Shown: piece by piece, positions 1 through 7,415 of the stretch | Position numbering within the stretch: the stretch's first letter is position 1 | Layout: every line of letters starts with the position of its first letter | Assembly (NCBI GenBank): GCA_948907985.1 | Contig: CAQWMM010000034.1 | Span: 7,543-20,241 of the forward strand | Length of the DNA stretch: 12,699 bases | Reading direction: 5' to 3' | DNA from: an uncultured Bacillota bacterium | GTDB taxonomy: Bacteria; Bacillota; Dehalobacteriia; UBA4068; UBA4997 | Made by a program: the position numbers and the translations under genes | Notes under the pieces: generated by a model | Database searches by the model: none | The model's input: only the letters and a program-made list of their open reading frames with translations | Told to the model about the DNA's origin: nothing

Positions 1-1005
1 AGCTCGGTGATTATTGAACAATGGCTGCAAACGGATACGCTTGAGGAAGCCGTGCAAATTGCTATGTTTCACTTAAAAGGCGCTTATTCACTGGTGCTTA
101 GCTGTGATGACAAACTGTTGGCAGTGCGGGACCCGTATGGTTTCCGTCCGTTGTGTCTGGGGCGTTTGAATAACGCTTGGCTGGTGGCCTCGGAATCCTG
201 CGCGCTGGAATGTATCGGCGCGGAGTTTGTACGGGATATTGCGCCCGGCGAAATTTTGGTGATTGATAAAAAAGGCCAGCACAGCATTACCACGCACTGT
301 GGTAAAAACGAGGGCGGCATCTGCATTTTTGAATATTGCTATTTTGCCCGTCCGGATTCGACCATTGAGGGGGTAAGCGTTCACAAATCCAGGTTGCGAG
401 CCGGCCAGCTGTTAGCCAGGGATTATCCGGTGGAAGCCGATGTGGTGATCGGCGTGCCGGACAGCGGCGTAGACGCCGCCCTGGGCTATGCGCAAGAATC
501 GGGGATTCCTTATGGCGTAGGTTTTATTAAGAACCGCTATATTGCCCGCACTTTTATTCAGCCCACCCAGAGTCAAAGGGAAAATTCTGTAAAAATTAAG
601 TTGAATGCTCTACGGGAAACCGTCAGCGGTAAACGGGTGGTTATGCTGGATGATTCTATTGTGCGCGGCACAACCAGCCAGCGGATTGTGGAGATTTTGC
701 GCAGCGCCGGCGCTAAAGAGGTGCATTTGCGTATTGCCTCGCCGCCGTTTAAGTTCCCCTGCTATTTTGGCACAGATGTTGACCGGCCGGAAAATTTGAT
801 TGCCAACAAGGTGCCGATAGAAAAACTGGCGGAAATGATCGGTGTGGACAGCCTGGGCTATTTGAAACCGGAGCATTTTCCAGAGTTAATTAAGGAATGT
901 AATATGAAGTATTGCGAGGGCTGCTTTACCGGTCGTTATCCGGTTCCGGTTCCTGAAAGATTATATAAGGACCAGCAGGAAAATGCTGGTGTTATTTCCG
1001 AATAA
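1..1005 (+). CDS. purF: Amidophosphoribosyltransferase (glutamine PRPP amidotransferase), 5' end missing
   Basis: This enzyme makes 5-phosphoribosylamine from PRPP and glutamine, the first committed step of de novo purine synthesis, in the cytosol. The reading frame is open at base 1, so the gene enters from the left; the GTG at 7 is an internal valine, not a start. The N-terminal catalytic Cys and the first part of the glutaminase domain are off the window. Numbering from base 1, the PRPP-binding loop VVMLDDSIVRGTT lies at about 213-225. Cysteines at about 108 (GGIC), 254 (FPCYFG), 305 and 308 (YCEGCFTG) match the four 4Fe-4S ligands of the Bacillus-type enzyme, so this is the oxygen-labile cluster-containing class. 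The gene ends 38 bases before purM, with no terminator between them. The family assignment is very secure. Confidence 0.97.
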   Translation, partial: SSVIIEQWLQTDTLEEAVQIAMFHLKGAYSLVLSCDDKLLAVRDPYGFRPLCLGRLNNAWLVASESCALECIGAEFVRDIAPGEILVIDKKGQHSITTHCGKNEGGICIFEYCYFARPDSTIEGVSVHKSRLRAGQLLARDYPVEADVVIGVPDSGVDAALGYAQESGIPYGVGFIKNRYIARTFIQPTQSQRENSVKIKLNALRETVSGKRVVMLDDSIVRGTTSQRIVEILRSAGAKEVHLRIASPPFKFPCYFGTDVDRPENLIANKVPIEKLAEMIGVDSLGYLKPEHFPELIKECNMKYCEGCFTGRYPVPVPERLYKDQQENAGVISE

Positions 1006-1043
1006 ATATAGAATAATTATAATAAAAGAAAGAGGGCGGTTCT

Positions 1044-2066
1044 ATGGCAATCTCATATAAGGACGCCGGTGTGGATATTGACGCCGGCAATCTGGCTGTG
1101 GAGAAAATGAAAGGCTTTGTGCAAAGCACTTATCGGCCGGAGGTTTTGACAGATCTGGGCAGTTTCGCCGGACTTTTTGAATTAAATGTGCAAAAATATC
1201 AGCAGCCTGTGTTGCTTTCCGGCACGGACGGCGTTGGTACCAAACTGCGGGTGGCCCAGCTTTTGGATAAGCATGATACCGTGGGTATTGATGCCGTGGC
1301 GATGTGTGTTAACGATATTTTGGCGCAGGGTGCGGAACCGCTTTTCTTTTTGGATTATATCGCCTTGGGTAAGCTTGTTCCGGACAGGGTTGCCGATATT
1401 GTTAAAGGTGTGGCCGAGGGCTGCAAACAGGCTGGCTGCGCTTTAATTGGCGGTGAAACTGCCGAAATGCCCGGTTTTTATCCGGATGACGAATATGATA
1501 TTGCCGGCTTTGCGGTTGGCGTAGCTGATAAAAGTAAAGTGCTCACTGGGGATAAAGTTGCCGAGGGCGATGTTTTGCTGGGCTTGCCCAGTACCGGACT
1601 GCACAGCAACGGGTTTTCGCTGGCGCGCCGCGTTTTGCTGGAGGGTAGCCTGAATGCGCAAAGCTATGTGGAAGAGTTGGGGCAGACTGTGGGCGAGGCC
1701 ATGCTTGAGCCTACGCGGATTTATGTTGCTGATATTTTGCCTTTGCTGGATAAGGTGGACGTTAAGGGTATGTGCCATATCACCGGCGGCGGCTTATTGG
1801 AAAATCTGCCGCGGGTTTACGCCGGGGATTTGGCGGCGGCGATTGATTCTTCCACTTGGCAACGCCCGGCCATTTTTGAGCTGATTCAGCGCCTGGGCGA
1901 GATCCGGCTGGAGGAAATGTACCGCGTGTTTAATATGGGTATTGGCTATGTGATTATTGTGGCGGACGATGATGTGGCGGCGGTTCAGCAGCAATGCCCG
2001 GACGCTAAAATTATCGGGCGAATGATTAAACGCCAACCGGATACTGCCGGTGTAATCATTAAATAG
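1044..2066 (+). CDS. purM: Phosphoribosylformylglycinamidine cyclo-ligase (AIR synthetase)
   Basis: This enzyme closes the imidazole ring of FGAM with ATP to give AIR, the fifth step of purine synthesis. The 340-residue length is typical for PurM. The motifs are complete: SGTDGVGTK at 59-67 (the N-terminal ATP/phosphate loop region), the stretch around GAEPLFFLDYIALGK at 96-110, GGETAEMPG at 136-144, and HITGGG at 245-250, the C-terminal glycine-rich motif of the PurM/SelD fold. The ATG at 1044 is chosen because a purine-rich AGAGGGCGG lies just upstream and because family members begin with a similar short lead-in before the VDIDAGN segment. It lies in the middle of the purF-M-N-H-D series and stops 12 bases before purN. 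Confidence 0.97.
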   Translation: MAISYKDAGVDIDAGNLAVEKMKGFVQSTYRPEVLTDLGSFAGLFELNVQKYQQPVLLSGTDGVGTKLRVAQLLDKHDTVGIDAVAMCVNDILAQGAEPLFFLDYIALGKLVPDRVADIVKGVAEGCKQAGCALIGGETAEMPGFYPDDEYDIAGFAVGVADKSKVLTGDKVAEGDVLLGLPSTGLHSNGFSLARRVLLEGSLNAQSYVEELGQTVGEAMLEPTRIYVADILPLLDKVDVKGMCHITGGGLLENLPRVYAGDLAAAIDSSTWQRPAIFELIQRLGEIRLEEMYRVFNMGIGYVIIVADDDVAAVQQQCPDAKIIGRMIKRQPDTAGVIIK

Positions 2067-2078
2067 GAGGATAGAATT

Positions 2079-2699
2079 ATGTCGGAGGCCCCAAAATTAA
2101 AAATTGCCGTGCTGGCCTCGGGCAGCGGTTCCAATTTACAGGCCATTATTGATGAGATAGCCTGTGGAATCCTGCCGGCAGAGTTGCGGCTGGTAATCAG
2201 CGACAAGCCGTCTGCCTATGCTTTGCAGCGAGCTCAGGCGGCCAATGTGCCTACAAAAGTTCTGCTGCCGGCGGAGTTCGCCGGGCGTGAGGCTTATGAC
2301 GCCGAATTGGCGCGCCTTTTGCAGGCTGCCGATGTGGAGGCGGTGGCTTTGGCCGGTTATATGCGCTTGGTTACGCCAACTCTTTTGCAGGCTTTTCCAC
2401 ATAGGGTGTTGAATATTCATCCGGCTTTGCTGCCCAGCTTTCCGGGCTTGCATGCGCAGCGTCAGGCCTTTGAATATGGCGTTAAGGTGGCGGGCTGCAC
2501 CGTACATTTTGTGGACGAAGGCATGGACAGCGGCCCGATAATTTTACAGGCCCCGGTTCCGGTTTTGGATACGGATGACGCCGATAGTCTGGCGGCGCGT
2601 ATTTTGGAGCAGGAACACATCATTTATCCTCTTGCTTTGCGCCTGTTGGCCGAGGGTAAACTGCATATCATAGGACGAAAAGTTTATATTGATGAATAA
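2079..2699 (+). CDS. purN: Phosphoribosylglycinamide formyltransferase (GAR transformylase, folate type)
   Basis: This enzyme transfers a formyl group from 10-formyltetrahydrofolate to GAR, giving FGAR. The 206-residue length is normal. The phosphate-binding loop SGSGSN is near residues 14-19. The catalytic triad of the family is present as N112 and H114 (in NIHPALLPSFPG) and D150 (in the DEGMDSG segment); all three are offset by six from the E. coli Asn106/His108/Asp144 numbering. An AGGAGG a few bases before the ATG makes the start clear. It sits 12 bases after purM and 35 bases before purH, so it is almost certainly cotranscribed with both. Confidence 0.97.
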   Translation: MSEAPKLKIAVLASGSGSNLQAIIDEIACGILPAELRLVISDKPSAYALQRAQAANVPTKVLLPAEFAGREAYDAELARLLQAADVEAVALAGYMRLVTPTLLQAFPHRVLNIHPALLPSFPGLHAQRQAFEYGVKVAGCTVHFVDEGMDSGPIILQAPVPVLDTDDADSLAARILEQEHIIYPLALRLLAEGKLHIIGRKVYIDE

Positions 2700-2734
2700 A
2701 AGCTGATAAAATTATAAAAGGGGGAAGAATTTTT

Positions 2735-4273
2735 ATGGCATCCAGACGAGCTATTCTCAGCGTTTCAGACAAAACCGGTATTGTGGATTTTGCCAAAGAA
2801 CTGGTGCAGATGGATTTTGAGCTGGTATCAACCGGCGGTACTTATCAAACTATTAAGGACGCTGGGTTGCCGGTTACTTATGTCAGCGATGTAACCGGTT
2901 TCCCGGAGATTTTGGACGGCCGCGTTAAAACGCTTAATCCGCGGATTCATGGCGGTATTTTGGCGATGCGCACGCCGGAGCATTTGGCACAGCTGGCTGA
3001 GCACGACATCACGCCTATCGATTTGGTGGTGGTTAATCTTTATCCTTTCCGTCAAACTATTGAAAAACCTGGCGTGCAGCTGGACGAGGCTATTGAAAAT
3101 ATTGATATCGGCGGCCCCTCAATGATTCGGGCGGCGGCTAAAAATTATAAATATGTTATCGTGGTAACCGATCCCGCCAAATATCCGGAGATTACCCAGA
3201 TGCTGCATGATGGCGCGCTGGATGAGGAATACCGTTTGCGGCTTTCGGCCGAGGCTTTTCGTCATACTGCGGAATATGATACTTTTATTTCTACTTATAT
3301 GCAGGATAAGGCGCAAATTCAAAATCCTTTTCCGGAGCGTTTTTTGCTGTTGGGTGAGAAAAAGCAGGATTTGCGCTATGGTGAAAATGCGCAGCAGCGG
3401 GCGGCCCTCTACACCAGCTTTGGCAGCAAACAGCCCGGCATAGCCCAGGCGGTGCAGTTATCCGGCTTGCAGCTTTCTTATAATAATACGCTGGATCTGG
3501 ACGCGGCGCTGGCGCTGGTGCGTGAGTTTGAAGAGCCGGCGGCAACCATTATTCAGCACACCAACCCCTGTGGTCTTGGTTTGGGCGCTGACATTTGCGA
3601 AGCTTATGTGAAAGCTTACGAGGGTGATACGCTGGCCTCGTACGGCGGTATTGTTGCGGTTAACCGGGAAGTCGATGTAAACTGCGCCCTGGAGATGAAC
3701 AAGGTCTTTTTGGAGGCTATTTTGGCGCCGGCTTTTTCGCCGGAAGCTTTGGCTATTTTGCAGGAAAAACCCAAACTGCGGCTTTTGACTTTGGACGGTA
3801 TGGAAATTAATCAGCCGGAGATTGCATTTTATCCTATTAAGGGCGGCATCTTGCTACAGGAAACTGATTCGGAACCGGTGAAAAAAGAGTTTATGCGTGT
3901 GGTTACCCACCGCGAACCGACCGATGTTGAACTGGAGCAAATGCGTTTTGCGATGACGGTAGCCAAACATGTTAAGTCTAACGCCGTTGTTTTGGCTAGA
4001 GATTTTCAGGTTATTGGCGTGGGCGCTGGGCAAATGAGCCGTATCAGTTCGGTAGACATGGCTTTTAATTCCGCGCAGCATCGTTCTTTTGGTGCGGTTA
4101 TGGCCTCCGACGCTTTCTTTACTTTCCGAGATACGGTGGACGCCTGCGCCAAGCACGGCATAACCGCTATTGTGCAGCCCGGCGGTTCTATCTATGACGC
4201 CAGTTCTATAGCGGCGGCCAACGAAGCTAATATTGCCATGGTCTTCACTGGCGTTAGACATTTCCACTATTAA
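2735..4273 (+). CDS. purH: Bifunctional AICAR formyltransferase / IMP cyclohydrolase
   Basis: The protein catalyses the last two steps to IMP: formylation of AICAR with 10-formyl-THF, then ring closure. It has 512 residues, the usual size. The N-terminal MGS-like IMP cyclohydrolase domain spans about 1-190, with DGRVKTLNPRIHGG at 61-74. The AICAR transformylase domain follows, with RYGENAQQ at 214-221, HTNPCG at 275-280, a KSNAVVLA segment, and the C-terminal RHFHY that carries a conserved His. One oddity: the residue before the catalytic His275 is Gln274 (codon CAG at 3554), where the E. coli and human enzymes have Lys (Lys266-His267 in human). The start is supported by an AAAAGGGGGAAG ribosome binding site. 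It ends 14 bases before purD. Confidence 0.97.
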   Translation: MASRRAILSVSDKTGIVDFAKELVQMDFELVSTGGTYQTIKDAGLPVTYVSDVTGFPEILDGRVKTLNPRIHGGILAMRTPEHLAQLAEHDITPIDLVVVNLYPFRQTIEKPGVQLDEAIENIDIGGPSMIRAAAKNYKYVIVVTDPAKYPEITQMLHDGALDEEYRLRLSAEAFRHTAEYDTFISTYMQDKAQIQNPFPERFLLLGEKKQDLRYGENAQQRAALYTSFGSKQPGIAQAVQLSGLQLSYNNTLDLDAALALVREFEEPAATIIQHTNPCGLGLGADICEAYVKAYEGDTLASYGGIVAVNREVDVNCALEMNKVFLEAILAPAFSPEALAILQEKPKLRLLTLDGMEINQPEIAFYPIKGGILLQETDSEPVKKEFMRVVTHREPTDVELEQMRFAMTVAKHVKSNAVVLARDFQVIGVGAGQMSRISSVDMAFNSAQHRSFGAVMASDAFFTFRDTVDACAKHGITAIVQPGGSIYDASSIAAANEANIAMVFTGVRHFHY

Positions 4274-4287
4274 AAGGAGAGTTTGCT

Positions 4288-5565
4288 ATGAAAATTCTGG
4301 TTGTCGGCGGCGGCGGCCGTGAACACGCTCTGGTTTGGAAACTGGCCCAAAGCCCCTTGGCTGACGAAATATACTGCGCTCCCGGCAATGCCGGGATTGC
4401 CGGTTTGGCGGAATGTGTGAATATTGCAGCAGATGATGTTGATACTTTGTTAGAGTTCGCGCAGGCTGAAAATATCGGTCTTACGGTGGTAGGGCCGGAG
4501 GCCCCCCTGGCGGCCGGCATTGTGGATAAATTTACGGCGGCGGGCTTAAAGATTTTTGGTCCCAGCCAGAAGGCGGCAATGATTGAGGGCAGCAAGGCGC
4601 TGGCAAAAGAAATTATGGAAAAATATGGCATACCAACCGCCAAATATGCCGCTTTTGATGATAAAGAAGCTGCCCTGGCTTATCTGGACACTAACCCGGC
4701 GCCAATTGTGGTCAAGGCTGATGGTCTGGCGGCCGGCAAGGGCGTTGTGGTGGCAATGACTGACGCCGAGGCCAGAGAAGCTGTGGAGTCTATGCTTTCC
4801 GGCAATGCTTTTGGCGCGGCCGGCGCAAGGGTGGTTATCGAGGAATACCTGGCGGGCGAGGAAGTCAGCGTGCTGGCTTTCAGCGACGGCCAAACGGTGT
4901 TGCCAATGGTTTCCGCGCAGGATCATAAAAGAGTTTTTGATGGTGATCAAGGCCCTAACACCGGCGGTATGGGCGCGTATTCTCCCGCGCCAATTTATAC
5001 GCCGGAGATTGCGGAACAGGTTTTGCAGCAGGTTTTACAGCCGGCGGTTGACGGTATGCGCCGGGAGGGGCGCACCTATAAGGGCGTGCTTTATGCCGGT
5101 TTGATGCTGACGGACGCCGGCGTTAAGGTTTTGGAGTTTAACGCGCGCTTTGGCGACCCGGAAACCCAGGCGGTTTTGGCGCGTCTGCAATCTGATTTGG
5201 TGGAAATAATGCTGGCGGTGATTGACGGGCGTTTGAATGAATACACGCTGGAGTGGTCGCCGGACGCGGCGATTTGCGTAGTGCTGGCCAGCGGCGGCTA
5301 TCCGGGTTCTTATGCCAAGGGCCAGCCGATCAAGGGGTTATCTGCGGCGGCAGAGCAGCCGGATACGGTTGTTTTTCATGCCGGCACCAAATTTATTGGT
5401 CAGCAGGTGGTGTCCGACGGCGGTCGGGTTTTGGGCGTTACCGCCTGTGCGCCGACAATTCAGGGCGCGATTGATAAAGCCTATGCCGCGGTGGATTTAA
5501 TTAGCTGGCAGGATTGTTTTTGCCGGCGGGATATTGGCGCTAAGGCGCTTAAATACAAGGTTTAA
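4288..5565 (+). CDS. purD: Phosphoribosylamine-glycine ligase (GAR synthetase)
   Basis: This ATP-grasp enzyme joins glycine to phosphoribosylamine, the step that uses the PurF product. It has 425 residues, normal for the family. It begins with the N-domain VVGGGGREHAL at 5-15. The ATP-grasp core shows KADGLAAGKGVVVA at 143-156, GPNTGGMGAYSP at 222-233 and EFNARFGDPETQ at 283-294, which includes the Mg-binding Glu and Asn. The tail RRDIGAKAL is the usual PurD C-terminal motif. AAGGAGAG lies just before the ATG, 14 bases after the purH stop. It is the last of the five recognisable de novo purine genes. The next gene begins 14 bases after its stop, so translation may be coupled. Confidence 0.97.
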   Translation: MKILVVGGGGREHALVWKLAQSPLADEIYCAPGNAGIAGLAECVNIAADDVDTLLEFAQAENIGLTVVGPEAPLAAGIVDKFTAAGLKIFGPSQKAAMIEGSKALAKEIMEKYGIPTAKYAAFDDKEAALAYLDTNPAPIVVKADGLAAGKGVVVAMTDAEAREAVESMLSGNAFGAAGARVVIEEYLAGEEVSVLAFSDGQTVLPMVSAQDHKRVFDGDQGPNTGGMGAYSPAPIYTPEIAEQVLQQVLQPAVDGMRREGRTYKGVLYAGLMLTDAGVKVLEFNARFGDPETQAVLARLQSDLVEIMLAVIDGRLNEYTLEWSPDAAICVVLASGGYPGSYAKGQPIKGLSAAAEQPDTVVFHAGTKFIGQQVVSDGGRVLGVTACAPTIQGAIDKAYAAVDLISWQDCFCRRDIGAKALKYKV

Positions 5566-5579
5566 ACTTTAAAATTGCT

Positions 5580-6380
5580 ATGGCTTTTGTCTATATTCTG
5601 AAATGCGCTGATAATACGATGTATACCGGCTTTACGCTTGATTTGCGGCGGCGTATTGCCGTACACAATTCCGGGCGCGGTGCAAAATATACTAAAACCC
5701 GCTTGCCTGTTTGCCTGCTTTGGGCGGCGGAACTGCCGTCTGCTTATTTGGCCAGACGGGCGGAGGTTTTAATCAAGGACTTGCCAACCGGCAAAAAAAA
5801 GCAGCTGGCAGCGGGCAGAATAACTTTAGAGCAGGCCTGCCCGCGTTTATACGCGAAGCCGGCGGAAAAGGAGCAAAAAATGCGGATACCGGTTCGGCAG
5901 GCCGAGCCATTGGCCTGGGATAAAGAAATGTTGGCTCTGGCCGTTAAGCAGGCGGAGCAGGGGAGTTTGGCCGGCGAGGGCGGCCCCTTTGGGGCGGTGG
6001 TGGTTTCTGCCCGTGGAGAGGTTGTGTCTGCGGCCCACAATCAGGTTTTGGCCGAGCACGATCCTACCGCTCATGCCGAGGTTATGGCGATTAGAAAGGC
6101 CTGTGCCAGACTGGGCAGCCACGATTTGCAGGGCTGCACTTTGTATACCTCCTGCGAGCCTTGCCCTATGTGTTTGTCGGCAATTATCTGGGCCAATATT
6201 GAGCGGGTGGTTTTTGGCTGTACCCGGGAAGACGCGGCAACGATAGGTTTTCGGGATGAAAAGCTTTATGATTTTCTGGCTGGCTGCGGCGAACCGCCGC
6301 TGGCCATGCTGGAATTGGATCGGGAAGAATGCCAAAAGGTTTTTGCTGAATATAAGCGGCTGGGCGGCAGCCTATATTAA
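5580..6380 (+). CDS. Fusion protein: GIY-YIG (UPF0213/YhbQ-like) domain plus guanine-deaminase-like nucleobase deaminase
   Basis: The 266-residue reading frame joins two families normally encoded separately. Residues 1-85 are a small GIY-YIG domain of UPF0213 type: VYILKCADNTMYTGFT, then LRRRIAVHN, and Glu62 in the RRAEVLIK helix in the place of the metal-binding Glu. Its role is uncertain; some relatives are nucleases. Residues 101-266 are a cytidine/deoxycytidylate-deaminase fold. It carries HAE (His165, Glu167) and PCPMC (Cys195, Cys198), the zinc ligands and proton shuttle. DPTAHAEVMAIRKAC and the later DAATIGFRD resemble Bacillus GuaD more than TadA, so guanine to xanthine is the best guess. 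Linker residues 86-100 are Lys/Glu-rich. The ATG at 5580 has no good Shine-Dalgarno sequence, whereas an in-frame ATG at 5880 has an excellent one. The position after purD fits a purine salvage role. The fold calls are secure; the substrate is inferred. Confidence 0.88.
   Translation: MAFVYILKCADNTMYTGFTLDLRRRIAVHNSGRGAKYTKTRLPVCLLWAAELPSAYLARRAEVLIKDLPTGKKKQLAAGRITLEQACPRLYAKPAEKEQKMRIPVRQAEPLAWDKEMLALAVKQAEQGSLAGEGGPFGAVVVSARGEVVSAAHNQVLAEHDPTAHAEVMAIRKACARLGSHDLQGCTLYTSCEPCPMCLSAIIWANIERVVFGCTREDAATIGFRDEKLYDFLAGCGEPPLAMLELDREECQKVFAEYKRLGGSLY
5866..5882 (+). promoter_or_regulatory. Internal ribosome binding site and in-frame ATG ahead of the deaminase domain
   Basis: AAAAGGAG at 5866-5873 is followed by six bases and an ATG at 5880-5882, an ideal spacing. 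The ATG is codon 101 of the fusion, exactly at the junction between the GIY-YIG linker and the deaminase, and it would yield a 166-residue protein close to the size of a free-standing GuaD. The upstream ATG at 5580 has only an AT-rich leader. Ribosomes may therefore make the deaminase on its own as well as, or more than, the fusion. The A/G-rich stretch also encodes Lys-Glu, so part of the match could be chance. Confidence 0.55.
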
Positions 6381-6431
6381 GACGGCGACTGGATGACTAT
6401 ATTTTTAATATATAAAGGGAGGTTGGAGAAA

Positions 6432-7205
6432 ATGTTGGTATTAACGGAAAAGAAACAGGGCGTGGGCTGGTTGTATTTAAATCAGCCGGATTCTTTGAAT
6501 AGTCTGACCGCAGAACTGGCGGAGGCTGTGGTGCAGGCTGTGGCGGATTTTGAGGCAGATCCGGAGGTTCGGGTGCTGGTATTCTCTGGTCAGGGCCGCG
6601 CTTTTTGCGCCGGCGGCAACCTGGATTCCTTAAAGGCTCTGGAGCAGGAGGACGCCGCAGTGGCTTTTGTTACGGCGGCTGGCAAAACCACCGAGGCCTT
6701 GTTCAACTGCCGCAAACCGGTTATTGCTATGGTGAACGGTGTGGCGGCGGGCGCTGGTTTTAATCTGGCTTTGGCCTGCGATTTAGTTTTTGCCGCGGCA
6801 GGTGTTAAGTTTATCCAAAGCTTTAGCAATATCGGCTTGGTTCCGGATTGCGGCGGTCATTATCTGCTGCCGCGTGCTATTGGCAACTGGCGCGCCAAAC
6901 AGGCCATGTTCGAGGCCTCGCCGATTACGGCGGAGCAGGGCAAAGAGCTGGGTTTTGTCAATGCAATTTATCCGGCGGAGGAGTTGGCGGCGGCCACCGA
7001 AAAATATGCTGTGCAGCTGGCGCAGCGCGCGCCGCTTTCGCTGCAAAACTGCAAAAAGCTGGTTAACCAAAGCGACAATATGTCTATGGCCGAGATGTTG
7101 GCGGCCGAGGCGGCTATTCAAGGTAAGCTGGTAGTTAGCGCCGACTGCAAGGAGGGTTTGGCGGCCTTTAAGGAAAAACGCCAGCCCCAATTTAAGGGAG
7201 AATAA
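6432..7205 (+). CDS. Enoyl-CoA hydratase/isomerase (crotonase) family protein
   Basis: Crotonase-fold enzymes act on acyl-CoA thioesters. This one has 257 residues, the usual length. The two oxyanion-hole segments are visible: RAFCAGGNLDSL at 56-67 and NGVAAGAGFNLALACD at 102-117. GLVPDCGGHYLLPRAIG at 135-151 places Asp139 where PaaG-type and delta3-delta2 isomerase-type members carry their acidic catalytic residue, and where hydratases often have Glu. An isomerase or PaaG-like activity is thus as likely as classical hydration. The start is set at 6432 because AAAGGGAGG (6414-6422) precedes it and residue 1 then matches the family N-terminus. An in-frame ATG at 6393 would add 13 unconserved residues without a good ribosome site. 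It is the last gene before the terminator of the purine unit; no link to purine synthesis is evident. Confidence 0.92.
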   Translation: MLVLTEKKQGVGWLYLNQPDSLNSLTAELAEAVVQAVADFEADPEVRVLVFSGQGRAFCAGGNLDSLKALEQEDAAVAFVTAAGKTTEALFNCRKPVIAMVNGVAAGAGFNLALACDLVFAAAGVKFIQSFSNIGLVPDCGGHYLLPRAIGNWRAKQAMFEASPITAEQGKELGFVNAIYPAEELAAATEKYAVQLAQRAPLSLQNCKKLVNQSDNMSMAEMLAAEAAIQGKLVVSADCKEGLAAFKEKRQPQFKGE

Positions 7206-7223
7206 TTTTTTATATATCTAAAC

Positions 7224-7263
7224 AACCGTTCCTCGATGAAAAGTCGGGGAACGGTTAATTTTT
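7224..7263 (+). terminator. Intrinsic terminator closing the purine transcription unit
   Basis: The arms 7224-7236 (AACCGTTCCTCGA) and 7244-7256 (TCGGGGAACGGTT) pair over 13 base pairs with one G-T wobble and a seven-base loop. They are followed by AATTTTT. It lies 18 bases after the stop of the crotonase gene and before an independent promoter, so it should end transcription from the pur genes. Confidence 0.93.
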
Positions 7264-7327
7264 GTCTGAACCATATCGAACGGCCGCGCCCTTTAGGGCA
7301 GCGTCTGGTCAATTATCCAAAAAAAGC

Positions 7328-7356
7328 TTGACAAATCGCGTCTACAGGTGTAGAAT
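7328..7356 (+). promoter_or_regulatory. Sigma-A-type promoter of the blaI-M56 cassette
   Basis: TTGACA at 7328-7333 is a perfect -35 box. TAGAAT at 7351-7356 is a five-of-six -10 box, and the spacer is exactly 17 bases. Transcription should start near 7363, about 53 bases before the repressor ATG. Both operators below overlap the spacer, the -10 box or the start region, which fits autorepression. Confidence 0.88.
7341..7354 (+). promoter_or_regulatory. Candidate BlaI operator 1
   Basis: TCTACAGGTGTAGA is a perfect inverted repeat of six bases about a two-base centre. It matches the TACA-NN-TGTA core known for BlaI/MecI operators. It covers the second half of the promoter spacer and runs into the -10 box, so a bound repressor dimer would block RNA polymerase. 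Confidence 0.82.
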
Positions 7357-7388
7357 ATAATTGTCTATAGTTGTAGACAATTATATTC
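7353..7388 (+). promoter_or_regulatory. Candidate BlaI operator 2 within a 36-base inverted repeat
   Basis: The arms 7353-7367 (GAATATAATTGTCTA) and 7374-7388 (TAGACAATTATATTC) are perfect reverse complements of 15 bases around a six-base centre. The inner core CTATAGTTGTAG (7365-7376) differs by one base from the TACA-NN-TGTA pattern of operator 1. Centre-to-centre distance to operator 1 is about 23 bases, roughly two helical turns, which suits two dimers side by side. It spans the expected transcription start, and in RNA it could form a hairpin in the leader. A further 14-base palindrome, ATATTCCGGAATAT, overlaps its right end (7383-7396). Confidence 0.75.
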
Positions 7389-7415
7389 CGGAATATTAAA
7401 ACAAGGTGGTAGATT

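Noticed and set aside
6393..6431. Earlier ATG start for the crotonase gene
   Set aside because: It would add 13 hydrophobic and basic residues not expected in the family and lacks a good ribosome site; AAAGGGAGG lies between it and the ATG at 6432.
7280..7305. Short hairpin GCCC-TTTA-GGGC between the purine terminator and the blaI promoter
   Set aside because: It has a four-base-pair stem with no T-run, so it is probably chance.
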